A DNA stretch of 64,000 bases. Origin: Nocardia brevicatena NBRC 12119 (lineage in GTDB: Bacteria; Actinomycetota; Actinomycetes; Mycobacteriales; Mycobacteriaceae). The stretch is from assembly GCF_000308495.1 (NCBI RefSeq), contig NZ_BAFU01000052.1:1-64000 (forward strand). Direction: 5' to 3'. Both the position numbers and the translations under genes were made by a program. Shown here in pieces: positions 55,176 through 63,663 of the stretch; position 1 is the first letter of the stretch; each line of letters starts with the position of its first letter. The notes under the pieces are model-generated. The model worked only from the letters and a program-made list of their open reading frames with translations, was not told the DNA's origin and did no database searches.

Positions 55176-56048
55176 GTGGGTTTTCATCGGGTAGTGGCCA
55201 TCCCGGTCCTGGTGGCGGCCATGGCGCTGGGGCCGACCGGCTGTGGCGGCGACACCTCGGGTTCGGAGACGGTGGTTCGTATCGGCACGACCGAGAGCGA
55301 CCGATCCTGGGAGGTCTTCGAGGACAAGGCCGCCGAGCAGGGCATCACGCTGCGGGTCACGAACTACTCGGATTATTCCCAGCCGAATATCGCGCTGTCG
55401 CAACGGCAGGTCGATGTGAATCTGTTCCAGCATCTGCAATTCCTGGGACAGTACAACGTGTCGGACAATGCCGATCTGACGCCTATCGGCGCCACCCAGA
55501 TCGTGCCGCTCGGCCTCTACTCGAAGAAGCACACCGCGGTGACCGATATCCCGTCCGGCGGTGAGATCGCGATCCCCAACGACCCCAGCAATCAGGCGCG
55601 AGCACTGTTCGTGCTGCAGTCGGCCGGGCTGGTGAAATTGTCGTCCGATACCCGGGCACCCTCGCCCGCCGATATCGACCAGGGTGTGTCCAGGGTGAAG
55701 GTCGTCACGGTCGATGCGGCGCAGACGGCGCTGTCGTTGAATTCGGTCGACGGCGCGGTCATCAACAACACTTTCCTGGAACGCTCCGGGATCGATCCCG
55801 AATCCGTGCTGTACAAGGATGATCCGTCGAGTCCGGGCGCTGAACCGTATATCAACGCCTTCGTCGCACGCACCGAGGACAAGAACAACCCGGTGTACCT
55901 GAAACTGGTGGAGATCTGGCACGATCCGCAGGTCCAACGGGCGGTCGCCGAAGCGTCGAAGGGAACCTCGGTCGAGGTACGCCGGTCCGGTCCCGAACTC
56001 GAGCGTATCCTGCAACAGGTCCAGCAGACCATCCGCGAGGGACGGTGA
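55176..56048 (+). CDS. metQ: MetQ/NlpA family substrate-binding lipoprotein
   Basis: A 290-residue lipoprotein. The signal is GFHRVVAIPVLVAAMALGPT, with lipobox Cys at residue 23 (PTGC). The NlpA domain includes VRIGTTESDRSWEVFEDKAA, DVNLFQHLQFLGQYN, and AEPYINAFVARTEDKNNPVY. GTG 55176 is preferred, with GGGAG 5 bases upstream; a start at 55020 would put 50 residues before the signal peptide. It delivers methionine or a related sulfur compound to MetNI. Its stop overlaps the metN start (GTGA). Confidence 0.88.
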   Translation: MGFHRVVAIPVLVAAMALGPTGCGGDTSGSETVVRIGTTESDRSWEVFEDKAAEQGITLRVTNYSDYSQPNIALSQRQVDVNLFQHLQFLGQYNVSDNADLTPIGATQIVPLGLYSKKHTAVTDIPSGGEIAIPNDPSNQARALFVLQSAGLVKLSSDTRAPSPADIDQGVSRVKVVTVDAAQTALSLNSVDGAVINNTFLERSGIDPESVLYKDDPSSPGAEPYINAFVARTEDKNNPVYLKLVEIWHDPQVQRAVAEASKGTSVEVRRSGPELERILQQVQQTIREGR

Positions 56049-57073
56049 CCCCGCTGGGGTCCGCACGGACGGATTTCGTGCCCGCTGTCGAATTCCGTTC
56101 GGTGGGAAAAGTTTTCCGCGCCGGCAAACAGGAGTACACCGCACTGGCCGATATCGATCTGCGGATCGAGCAGGGTGAGATCTTCGGCGTGATCGGCTAC
56201 TCGGGCGCGGGCAAGAGCACGCTGGTGCGATTGATCAACGCTTTGGAACGGCCGACCAGCGGTACCGTGCTGGTCGGCGGCACCCCCATCACCAGCGTGC
56301 CGGAGAAGCAGGTGCGCCGGCTGCGCCGGGATATCGGCATGATCTTCCAGCAATTCAACTTGCTGCGATCCCGCACCGCCGCCGGCAATATCGAGTACGC
56401 GCTGAAGGTGGCGGGCCGGCCGCGGGCCGAACGCCGGGTCCGGGTGGCCGAGCTACTGGAATTCGTCGGCCTGTCGGATAAGGCCGGCAGCTATCCGGAC
56501 CAACTCTCCGGCGGTCAGAAGCAGCGGGTGGGTATCGCACGGGCCCTGGCCACCTCGCCGTCGCTGCTGCTCGCCGACGAGGCGACCTCCGCACTCGACC
56601 CGGAAACCACCGGCGAGGTGCTGCGCCTGCTGCGCAAGGTCAATCGGGAACTGGGCATCACCATTGTGGTGATCACGCATGAAATGGACGTCCTCCGTGC
56701 GGTCGCCGACCGGGTGGCGGTGCTGGCGGAGGGTCGAATCATCGAGCTGGCGAGCACATTCGAGGTATTCGCAGCCCCGCGTTCGGCGCCGACCCGCTCG
56801 TTCGTCGAGACCGTCCTGCACAATCGTCCCGCCCCCGAGGAACTGCGCCGCCTCGGCGAACTGCACTCCGGACACCTTGTCACGGTCGATATCGACGACG
56901 AGCGCGGTATCGGCCCCGCCCTGACCGCCGCCGCGCACAGCGGGGTCCGGTTCGAGGTCGTCTACGGCGGGGTGAGCACGCTCCAGGGCAAGACCTTCGG
57001 CAGTATCACGCTCGCGCTCGACGGCCCGCCGAACGCCGTCGATGCGGTGGTCGCCGAACTCCGGCGGCGGTGA
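56045..57073 (+). CDS. metN: MetN-type ABC transporter ATP-binding protein with NIL domain
   Basis: A 342-residue ATPase. Walker A GYSGAGKST is at 51-59, the signature LSGGQKQR at 154-161 and Walker B LLLADE at 174-179. VEFRSVGKVFRAGKQEYTAL and NLLRSRTAAGNIEYALKVAG are typical MetN segments. The C-terminal 80 residues form the NIL domain (ELHSGHLVTVDIDDER; VYGGVSTLQGKTFGSITLAL), which senses intracellular methionine and inhibits transport (family knowledge). Confidence 0.92.
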   Translation: MTPLGSARTDFVPAVEFRSVGKVFRAGKQEYTALADIDLRIEQGEIFGVIGYSGAGKSTLVRLINALERPTSGTVLVGGTPITSVPEKQVRRLRRDIGMIFQQFNLLRSRTAAGNIEYALKVAGRPRAERRVRVAELLEFVGLSDKAGSYPDQLSGGQKQRVGIARALATSPSLLLADEATSALDPETTGEVLRLLRKVNRELGITIVVITHEMDVLRAVADRVAVLAEGRIIELASTFEVFAAPRSAPTRSFVETVLHNRPAPEELRRLGELHSGHLVTVDIDDERGIGPALTAAAHSGVRFEVVYGGVSTLQGKTFGSITLALDGPPNAVDAVVAELRRR

Positions 57074-57083
57074 GGAGAAATCG

Positions 57084-57746
57084 GTGCAGACGGATTGGGA
57101 CAAGCTTCGGCCGGTTCTCTTGGAGTCGATCGGCACGACGATCTACCTGGTGGCGGTCACTTTCGTGGTGGCGGGTCTGATCGGCCTGTCCCTCGGGACC
57201 GCCCTCTACACCACCCGCAGGGGCGGTTTGCTGGCCAATGCGCCGATCCATCTCCTGCTCAATGTCGTGGTCAATATCGTCCGGCCCATTCCGTTCATCA
57301 TCCTGCTCGCGGCACTGGGTCCGATCACGCTGAATGTGGTGGGGACCACCATCGGCACCGAAGCCGCGCTGTTCGTGATGATCGTGGCGGCCTCGTTCGG
57401 TATCGCCCGCATCGTCGAACAGAACCTCGTCACCGTGGATCCCGGCGTGATCGAGGCGGCCCGCGCGATGGGTGCGGGGCTGCTGCGCGTCATCCTCACG
57501 GTCCTGATCCCGGAAGCCCTGGGACCGCTGGTGCTCGGCTACACCTTCGTGGTCATCGCGATCGTCGACATGTCCGCCATGGCGGGCACGGTGGGCGGCG
57601 GAGGCCTGGGCGATTTCGCCCTCGTCTACGGGTACCAGCGCTTCGACTGGGAGGTCACGCTGGTGGCCACACTGCTGATCATCGCCGGTGTGCAGGCGAT
57701 CCAGTTCCTGGGCAACCGGATCGCGCGGAAAGTGTTGCGCCGCTGA
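57084..57746 (+). CDS. metI: MetI-type ABC transporter permease
   Basis: A 220-residue permease with five membrane helices. It carries the MetI signature IVRPIPFIILLAALGPITLN and the EAA-loop segment RIVEQNLVTVDPGVIEAARA, then MGAGLLRVI. It ends QAIQFLGNRIARKVLRR. GTG 57084 follows GGAGAAATCG. It completes the metQNI operon, 10 bases after metN. Confidence 0.93.
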   Translation: MQTDWDKLRPVLLESIGTTIYLVAVTFVVAGLIGLSLGTALYTTRRGGLLANAPIHLLLNVVVNIVRPIPFIILLAALGPITLNVVGTTIGTEAALFVMIVAASFGIARIVEQNLVTVDPGVIEAARAMGAGLLRVILTVLIPEALGPLVLGYTFVVIAIVDMSAMAGTVGGGGLGDFALVYGYQRFDWEVTLVATLLIIAGVQAIQFLGNRIARKVLRR

Positions 57747-57941
57747 GACCGCGCCCGTGGTCCCGCCGGGTCCCCTCGCCATGGGCGACGCTGAGGCGCC
57801 GGCTTCGCGGCGAGGCGGACCACATCGGGTCCCGATGGCTCAGGTGGTGCCCGCCTCGCCTGCTTCGGCGACTGGCCCGATGTCGATTCCAGCGGTCGCA
57901 CCTCAACACGCACACAGCCCGACCGGTGGACTCTCGGGTGG

Positions 57942-58994
57942 TCAGCTGTCGGTGTTCGCCTCGACCCACTTCTGTGCGGCGGTGAACCATGCGTTCGCGT
58001 TGTTCGCCAGGTTGATGCAGTGGCCCGCGTTCGGAAGGACATAGCCCTCGAGTACCGGTGCGTGCGGGAACAGGGGTCGTTCGTTCGCCACCCACGCGGC
58101 GGCATCCTGGCACGGCACACCCGGAGCGCAATGAAACAAGGCCTCCGCGCTGCCGATGGCCAGCAGCACCGGTACGGCGACCTTGTGTGTCGCCTTCGTG
58201 GGCGCTGTGAAGTCCGCGAGTGCGTCGACCATTTCGCCCACCGGGAAGGAGTCCATCGACGAGTTGTCCGCGGCGACGATCGACTCGTCGGTGTCCGGAG
58301 CGTGAAACATTCTCGTTCGCAGCTCGGCCTGGATTACCAGGTCACCCGGCGAGCGGTGCCGCAGGGTCTCGACTCCCGACAGCGGAGCCGGGAGGGCCGA
58401 TTTACCGCCAAAAGTTGCGTTGATCGCTTCCGATTGAACCCAGCTGGAGATCCCGGACAAGATCACCGCATCGGCATCACGTGGATACATGTCGGTGTGC
58501 CGCAGTGCGGTGTAGGAGCCGATCGAATGACCGACCAGCACCACCGTGGTGAACCCGTGCCGGGTCCGCAGCCAGTTGATCGTTTGGTGCAGGCCTTCCG
58601 CGTTCGCGGTGAAATTCGCCGTGGTGGGATCAATATACGACGATGCTCCGGTATTGAGGCGGTCTACCGCGAAGGTGGCGAATCCGGCGCTATTGGCCAC
58701 AGCGGCATAGGAACGGCCCGGCCACATCCAGTAGGAGTGGTTGTAGGTACCGCCTGCGACCAGTAGCTGGACGGTTTTTGCCCCGCCCGCGGGTATGCAG
58801 AGCGAGCCGGCGAGTTCCGCGCGGGTCGGCACGGTGACCGCGACCCGTTGATCGGTGCATGTGGGTGCCGCCGCTGCTGCGGGCGCCGTTTCGAACATGG
58901 TAACCGCGGCCGCGGCGGCAGTGCATATCACCACCGACACTCGCGCGATGCGTGTCGCGATCCATCGTCTCCGCCCAGATCTGTTGTTGTGCAT
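57942..58994 (-). CDS. Secreted alpha/beta hydrolase
   Basis: A 350-residue exported protein. A signal peptide lies within residues 15-45 (VSVVICTAAAAAVTMFETAP, then AAAAAPTC). The nucleophile elbow GHSIGS has Ser158. YWMWPGRSYAAVANSAGFAT precedes the first fold strands. The end GYVLPNAGHCINLANNANAW contains the likely catalytic His. The substrate is unknown, perhaps an ester or lipid. It is convergent with metI; the 195 bases between show no clear hairpin. Confidence 0.88.
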   Translation of the reverse strand: MHNNRSGRRRWIATRIARVSVVICTAAAAAVTMFETAPAAAAAPTCTDQRVAVTVPTRAELAGSLCIPAGGAKTVQLLVAGGTYNHSYWMWPGRSYAAVANSAGFATFAVDRLNTGASSYIDPTTANFTANAEGLHQTINWLRTRHGFTTVVLVGHSIGSYTALRHTDMYPRDADAVILSGISSWVQSEAINATFGGKSALPAPLSGVETLRHRSPGDLVIQAELRTRMFHAPDTDESIVAADNSSMDSFPVGEMVDALADFTAPTKATHKVAVPVLLAIGSAEALFHCAPGVPCQDAAAWVANERPLFPHAPVLEGYVLPNAGHCINLANNANAWFTAAQKWVEANTDS

Positions 58995-59383
58995 GGTTCT
59001 TTCTCTCGGTACTCCCTGCGCTTCACTTCCACGAACCGGCCCTCGTGGGTGTCGAGTTCTCCCTCGGCCACAGCTCGGACTTTTACCGTGCCGGCTACCC
59101 TTTCGGGCGTGGTATGAGGGAAATTCCTACTTCCGGCGCCGGTTCGTACGCCATCCTGCTGGAGTTGGTGTCGGCGTGTTGTGGAAATGGCCGATCCGAC
59201 TTCCCGGTTGGTTTTCGGCCGATCCGGTTCCACTCGCCCCTGTGTCGATGTCGTGACGAGCGAACGGTGTTCACCGTCGACGGTCGTCACCGGACCGGGT
59301 CACGCGTTCGTGATATCCCTTCTCGGATATTTCGTTGCGGGCAACCTTGCGACGCACCAGAGCTCGCTGCCCGGTGATACCAC
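58995..59383. other. Intergenic, no gene recognised
   Basis: About 390 bases upstream of the hydrolase gene. No frame on either strand carries a recognisable motif; the hydrolase promoter should be here. Confidence 0.4.
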
Positions 59384-59424
59384 GGTGCCCGGGCCGACCG
59401 GACTACCCGGTCGGCCCGGGCACC
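59384..59424. terminator. Very strong hairpin terminator after the TauE/SafE gene
   Basis: A perfect 18-bp stem (GGTGCCCGGGCCGACCGG and its complement) with a 5-base loop ACTAC starts 29 bases beyond the stop of the minus-strand exporter gene. Confidence 0.85.
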
Positions 59425-59453
59425 ACATTCACCCTGGGCCTTGTTCTCCGGTC

Positions 59454-60482
59454 TTATCGGGCCGGTGCCCCCGCGGCGTCGGGCACGCCACCGGATTCCA
59501 CGGAGTCGACGGTCTCGGCGGAATTCGAGTCGATCCGCTCGACGATGGACTCGAGTTCGACATCCGTGTCTGCGGTTTCGGTATCCGCGGTCGCGGTACC
59601 GTCCGCTTCCGCATGCGCCGCCTCTCGCCGTGTCCGCAGCCAGGCGTACGCGGTGAGTCCGATCGCGGCCGCGACGATCACCACGTAGGACACGGTGCGC
59701 GGCGCACCCTCGATACCGAAGAATTTGAACAGGGCGCGCGCGTTCGTCAGGACGAGCAGACCGCCGACCCCGGTGCCCAGCACCGCCGGCGCCACCCGGC
59801 TCACCAACCAGGCCGCGAGCGGCGCGGCGAGCACGCCGCCGATGGCCAGGCCGGCGATGATCAGCAGGTTGTCGAAGAAGTCCGACCCCAGCCCGAGCAG
59901 GAAGCCGACACTCGCCGCCGCGGAGACGATGAACTCCGACGCGCTCACCGACCCGATCACCGTCCGCGGAGTGGTCTTCGCCGTGGTGAGCAGTGTGCTG
60001 GTGGTGACCGGTCCCCAGCCGCCGCCACCGCTGGCGTCGATGAATCCGCCGAACAGGCCGAGCGGCGTCAAGAATGTGGCGGTGTGGGGAGACTGGCGGG
60101 ACGTGGTGAAGGCCGGGGGCCGGGCCGAGAACCGATAGACCAGGAACACGCCGATCGCCAACAGGATGCCGGCGGTGACCGGCGCCGCCGCCTCGGTCGA
60201 GATCCGCGACAGTACGGTGGCGCCGAGGAAGGCGCCGATACCGCCCGGAACGCCGAGCCGCAGCACGACCCTCCAGTCGACGTTGCCGAACCGCCAGTGC
60301 GACGCGCCGGAGACGAGTGTGGTGAAGACCTCCGCGAAGTGCACCGCGGCACTCGCATGCGCCGCCCCGGTGCCGGTGAGCACCAGCAGGGTCGTGGCGG
60401 TGACACCGAACGCCATCCCGAGCGTGCCGTCGACGAGCTGCGCGCCGAGACCGACGAAGATGAAGATGATCAATTTGGCCAT
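59454..60482 (-). CDS. TauE/SafE family sulfite/sulfonate exporter
   Basis: A 342-residue membrane protein with about eight helices. Two TauE-type repeats are visible: FVGLGAQLVDGTLGMAFGVT, then HFAEVFTTLVSGASHWRFGN; and FGGFIDASGGGGWGPVTTST, then SASEFIVSAAASVGFLLGLG. A C-terminal acidic Ser/Thr tail of about 60 residues is cytoplasmic. ATG 60482 has GGGGAGC about 9 bases upstream and is preferred to TTG 60497. Members export sulfite, sulfoacetate or sulfolactate (family knowledge), fitting an island releasing sulfite. Confidence 0.9.
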   Translation of the reverse strand: MAKLIIFIFVGLGAQLVDGTLGMAFGVTATTLLVLTGTGAAHASAAVHFAEVFTTLVSGASHWRFGNVDWRVVLRLGVPGGIGAFLGATVLSRISTEAAAPVTAGILLAIGVFLVYRFSARPPAFTTSRQSPHTATFLTPLGLFGGFIDASGGGGWGPVTTSTLLTTAKTTPRTVIGSVSASEFIVSAAASVGFLLGLGSDFFDNLLIIAGLAIGGVLAAPLAAWLVSRVAPAVLGTGVGGLLVLTNARALFKFFGIEGAPRTVSYVVIVAAAIGLTAYAWLRTRREAAHAEADGTATADTETADTDVELESIVERIDSNSAETVDSVESGGVPDAAGAPAR

Positions 60483-60735
60483 GCTGGTGCTCCCCAAACC
60501 TCAATAGAGGCCCTGAACCTATGTGGCGACAGCGTCCGTGACACGGGTTGCGATCACCGTGAACAGAACCCTCCTCGAGCGGTCGCGGGAGGCGCGGACC
60601 GCGCAGCGAACCGGCATCGCCGATTTCGATACCGTCGATGACGGCGGTATTCCGTCCGACGCCCTGGCATTTCCGGTCTGGCCGGGAAGGTGGAATCCGA
60701 TCGCGGCGGGAGGCTGCTCCACAGAAGCGGTGAGG

Positions 60736-60890
60736 TCACTCGTGTGGAGAGTGGCGCAGGAGCCCTTCGGCGGCGACACCGATCAGTGTGTCGGCGCGTT
60801 GCCCCGGATCGGGGAGGGATCCGGTCGCCAGGGATATGCCGTTGGCGAGGACGAACAGAACCGCACCGTCGAGCTGCTGAGGAGCCTGGC
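60736..60890 (-). pseudogene. TetR family C-terminal fragment
   Basis: The minus strand reads QQLDGAVLFVLANGISLATG, SLPDPGQRADTLIGVAAEGL and LRHSPHE with a stop at 60736. This is the end of a TetR ligand-binding domain. No helix-turn-helix is found upstream, where the hairpin at 60901 follows at once. It may be the remains of the regulator of the exporter gene. Confidence 0.55.
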
Positions 60891-60900
60891 GTCCTGACCC

Positions 60901-60959
60901 GGCACCGGGTACCGGTCACCGGCGCGCGTCACGACCCGCCGCGACCGGTACCCGGTGCC
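60901..60959. terminator. Strong hairpin terminator after the AprA-HEAT gene
   Basis: A 17-bp perfect stem GGCACCGGGTACCGGTC with its complement, separated by 25 bases, located 7 bases after the stop at 60967. Confidence 0.8.
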
Positions 60960-60966
60960 GCCGGTA

Positions 60967-63663
60967 TCAAGTGGCCAGCGCTCGGCGGGCGTAGGCGCGG
61001 ACATCGGCGTCCGGATCGTCGACGGCTCGTTCCAGTGCGGCGCGGGCGGCCGGGTGCTCGGGCCGGTCGGCCAGTGTCAGGACCGCCGCCTTGCGCACAT
61101 CCAGGTGAGGGTCGGTAAGCGCCTCGGACAGGGCCGGGAAGGCGGTGTCGGGGTCGGCCGCGGCCAGGCCACGGGCGGCACCCACCCGAACCTGCCAGGC
61201 CGTATCGCGCAATGCGGTGTGGATTTCGGTGACATCGTCGGGTGTTGCTCCGAGGTCGGCGAAGGCGGTGAACGCGGCGGCGCGGACGAGTGGGTCGGGA
61301 TCGCCGGCGAGAGTGCGGACCACATCGGCGCCGCCGGTGCCGATGGCGGCCAGACCTTGGACGACGGCGATGCGAACCTCCCGATCGGGGTCGTCGGCCG
61401 CGGCGGCGATCGCGGTGTACTGGTCCAACGAGACCAGCGCCCGGATCGCTTCGATCCGCACCCGGTGGTCGGGATCCGCCGATGCGGTGACGTACTGTGC
61501 CGCGGTTCCCGCCCGCAGGGCACGGAGCAGGTCCAGGACGGTGGCCCGGACGACCGGGTCGGGGGAAGAGAGCCGGTCCGCGAGGCCCTCGGCCGAGGGC
61601 AGTACCTCCACGAGTTCGCGCAGCGCCGCCGCCGCGGCCCGCCGAACCGAGGACGCCGCATCGTCGAGGGCGCCGACGAGCAGCGGCGCGAAACCGCCCG
61701 GAGTGTGTTCGGTGAGTGCCGCGACCGCCGCGGCCCGGACGACGGCCTCGTCGTCGGCGAGGTAGCCCTCGATATCCTGCGCGGTCGGTGAATCCAGGGC
61801 CAGGAGGGCGAGGATCTGCGGCGACGGCGGGGTGGGCGGTTCCCCCGCCGACCGCGCGACACGCGAGTCGGCAGCCGCCGGCGGACGATGGTCGACGAGT
61901 TCGGGCTGCGGGATGATCTCGGGCTCGGCCACCGCCGGCAGCTCGTCCAATCCGGGCACCGGTACCAGATACGGCGCCACCGGACGCTTGAGGAACTCCA
62001 TCGACCCGTCCGCGCTCTTGCGTAGGTTCAGGTGATACCGCCACGTCCGGTCGTCGCGTTCGGGCAGGTCGGCACGGTCGTGATACAGACCCCAGCGGGA
62101 TTCGGTGCGGGTCAGGGAACTGCGTGCCGCCATCTCCGCGCAGTCGCGGATGAACGACACCTCCACCGCCCGCATCAGCTCGTGCGGGGTGCGGGCGCCC
62201 ATCTCGGCGATCTCGGCGCGCATTCGCTCGAATGTCTCCACCGCGATCGAGAGCTTGGTGGCCGTTTTCGGCGGCGCCACGTAGTCGTTCACGAAACGGC
62301 GCAGTTTGTACTCGACCTGGGGCTGTGGCGGACCGTCCGGGTGGCGCAGTGGGCGGTACACGAGTTCGTGCGCGGCTTCGAGTTGGTCGGCCGGTAGGTC
62401 GGCGGGGGTCGTGATATCGGCCAGTGTGCCCGCGGCGTGCGTGCCGGCGAGCTCGCCGAAGACGAACGCGCCGATCATGTAGTTGTGCGGGACACAGGCC
62501 AGGTCGCCGGCGGCGTACAACCCGGGCACGGTGGTGCGGGCGTTCTCGTCCACCCACACACCTGATGCGGAATGCCCACTGCACAAACCGATTTCGGAGA
62601 TGTGCATCTCGATATCGTGGGTGCGGTAGTCGTGCCCGCGGTTGGCGTGGAAGGTGCCGCGGGTGGGGCGTTCGGTGGTGTGCAGGATCCCCTCCAGCGT
62701 GGAGAGGGTCTCCTCCGGCAGGTGCGACACCTTCAGGTAGATCGGGCCGCGCGCGGACTCGATCTCGCGTTTCACCTCCGCCATCATCTGTCCCGACCAG
62801 TAGTCGGAGTCGACGAACCGTTCGCCCCGGGCGTTCACCTGGTAGCCGCCGAACGGGTTGGCGACATAGGCGCAGGCCGGGCCGTTGTAGTCCTTGATCA
62901 GCGGATTGATCTGGAAGCATTCGATGCCGCTGAGTTCGGCCCCGGCGTGATAGGCCATGGAATAGCCGTCGCCGGCATTGGTCGGGTTCTCGTAGGTGCC
63001 GTACAGGTAGCCCGAGGCAGGCAGGCCCAGGCGACCGCAGGGCCCGGTCGCCAGGATCACGGTCTTCGCGCCCACCGCGTAGAACTCACCGGTGCGGGTG
63101 TGCAGGGCGGCGGCCCCGACGGCCCGGCCGCCGGAGGTGAGGACACGCACCGGCATGAGCCGGTTCTCGATCCGGATGCGTTCCCGCATCTTCCGCTGCC
63201 GCAGTACCCGATACAGGACCTTCTTGACGTCCTTGCCCTCGGGCATCGGCAACACATACGACCCCGACCGGTGCACCCGGCGCACCGCGTAGTCGCCGTA
63301 GGCGTCCTTCTCGAATTTCACCCCGTAGCGCTCGAGTCGCTGCACCATGGCGAACCCGCGGGTGGCGGTCCGGTGCACGGTGCGCTGGTCGACGATGCCG
63401 TCGTTGGCGCGGGTGATCTCGGCGACGTAGTCCTCCGGTTCGGCCTTACCGGGGATGACGGCGTTGTTCACCCCGTCCATGCCCATCGCCAGGGCCCCGG
63501 AGTGTCGGACGTGCGCCTTCTCCAACAGCAGAACGTTCGCGCCGTGTTCGGCGGCGGTGAGTGCGGCCATGGTGCCGGCGGTGCCGCCGCCGATCACCAG
63601 CACATCGCAGTCCAGCCGGACGGTGCGGGCGAGATCGGGGATGCGGATGGTGGGCGCGGTCAT
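60967..63663 (-). CDS. AprA-like flavoprotein fused to a HEAT-repeat domain
   Basis: An 898-residue protein. Residues 1-580 are a fumarate-reductase/AprA-type flavoprotein: CDVLVIGGGTAGTMAALTAA; HVRHSGALAMGMDGVNNAVI; KTVILATGPCGRLGLPASGY; and TTVPGLYAAGDLACVPHNYM. A Pro-rich linker follows. About residues 615-898 are HEAT repeats (EVRIAVVQGLAAIGTGGADV; LVRAAAFTAFADLGATPDDV; DVRKAAVLTLADRPEHPAAR), a protein-binding scaffold. It overlaps the upstream ABC ATPase gene by four bases. It differs clearly from the 528-residue homologue at 50454, which lacks HEAT repeats. Role: redox step on an imported sulfur compound (inference). Confidence 0.88.
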   Translation of the reverse strand: MTAPTIRIPDLARTVRLDCDVLVIGGGTAGTMAALTAAEHGANVLLLEKAHVRHSGALAMGMDGVNNAVIPGKAEPEDYVAEITRANDGIVDQRTVHRTATRGFAMVQRLERYGVKFEKDAYGDYAVRRVHRSGSYVLPMPEGKDVKKVLYRVLRQRKMRERIRIENRLMPVRVLTSGGRAVGAAALHTRTGEFYAVGAKTVILATGPCGRLGLPASGYLYGTYENPTNAGDGYSMAYHAGAELSGIECFQINPLIKDYNGPACAYVANPFGGYQVNARGERFVDSDYWSGQMMAEVKREIESARGPIYLKVSHLPEETLSTLEGILHTTERPTRGTFHANRGHDYRTHDIEMHISEIGLCSGHSASGVWVDENARTTVPGLYAAGDLACVPHNYMIGAFVFGELAGTHAAGTLADITTPADLPADQLEAAHELVYRPLRHPDGPPQPQVEYKLRRFVNDYVAPPKTATKLSIAVETFERMRAEIAEMGARTPHELMRAVEVSFIRDCAEMAARSSLTRTESRWGLYHDRADLPERDDRTWRYHLNLRKSADGSMEFLKRPVAPYLVPVPGLDELPAVAEPEIIPQPELVDHRPPAAADSRVARSAGEPPTPPSPQILALLALDSPTAQDIEGYLADDEAVVRAAAVAALTEHTPGGFAPLLVGALDDAASSVRRAAAAALRELVEVLPSAEGLADRLSSPDPVVRATVLDLLRALRAGTAAQYVTASADPDHRVRIEAIRALVSLDQYTAIAAAADDPDREVRIAVVQGLAAIGTGGADVVRTLAGDPDPLVRAAAFTAFADLGATPDDVTEIHTALRDTAWQVRVGAARGLAAADPDTAFPALSEALTDPHLDVRKAAVLTLADRPEHPAARAALERAVDDPDADVRAYARRALAT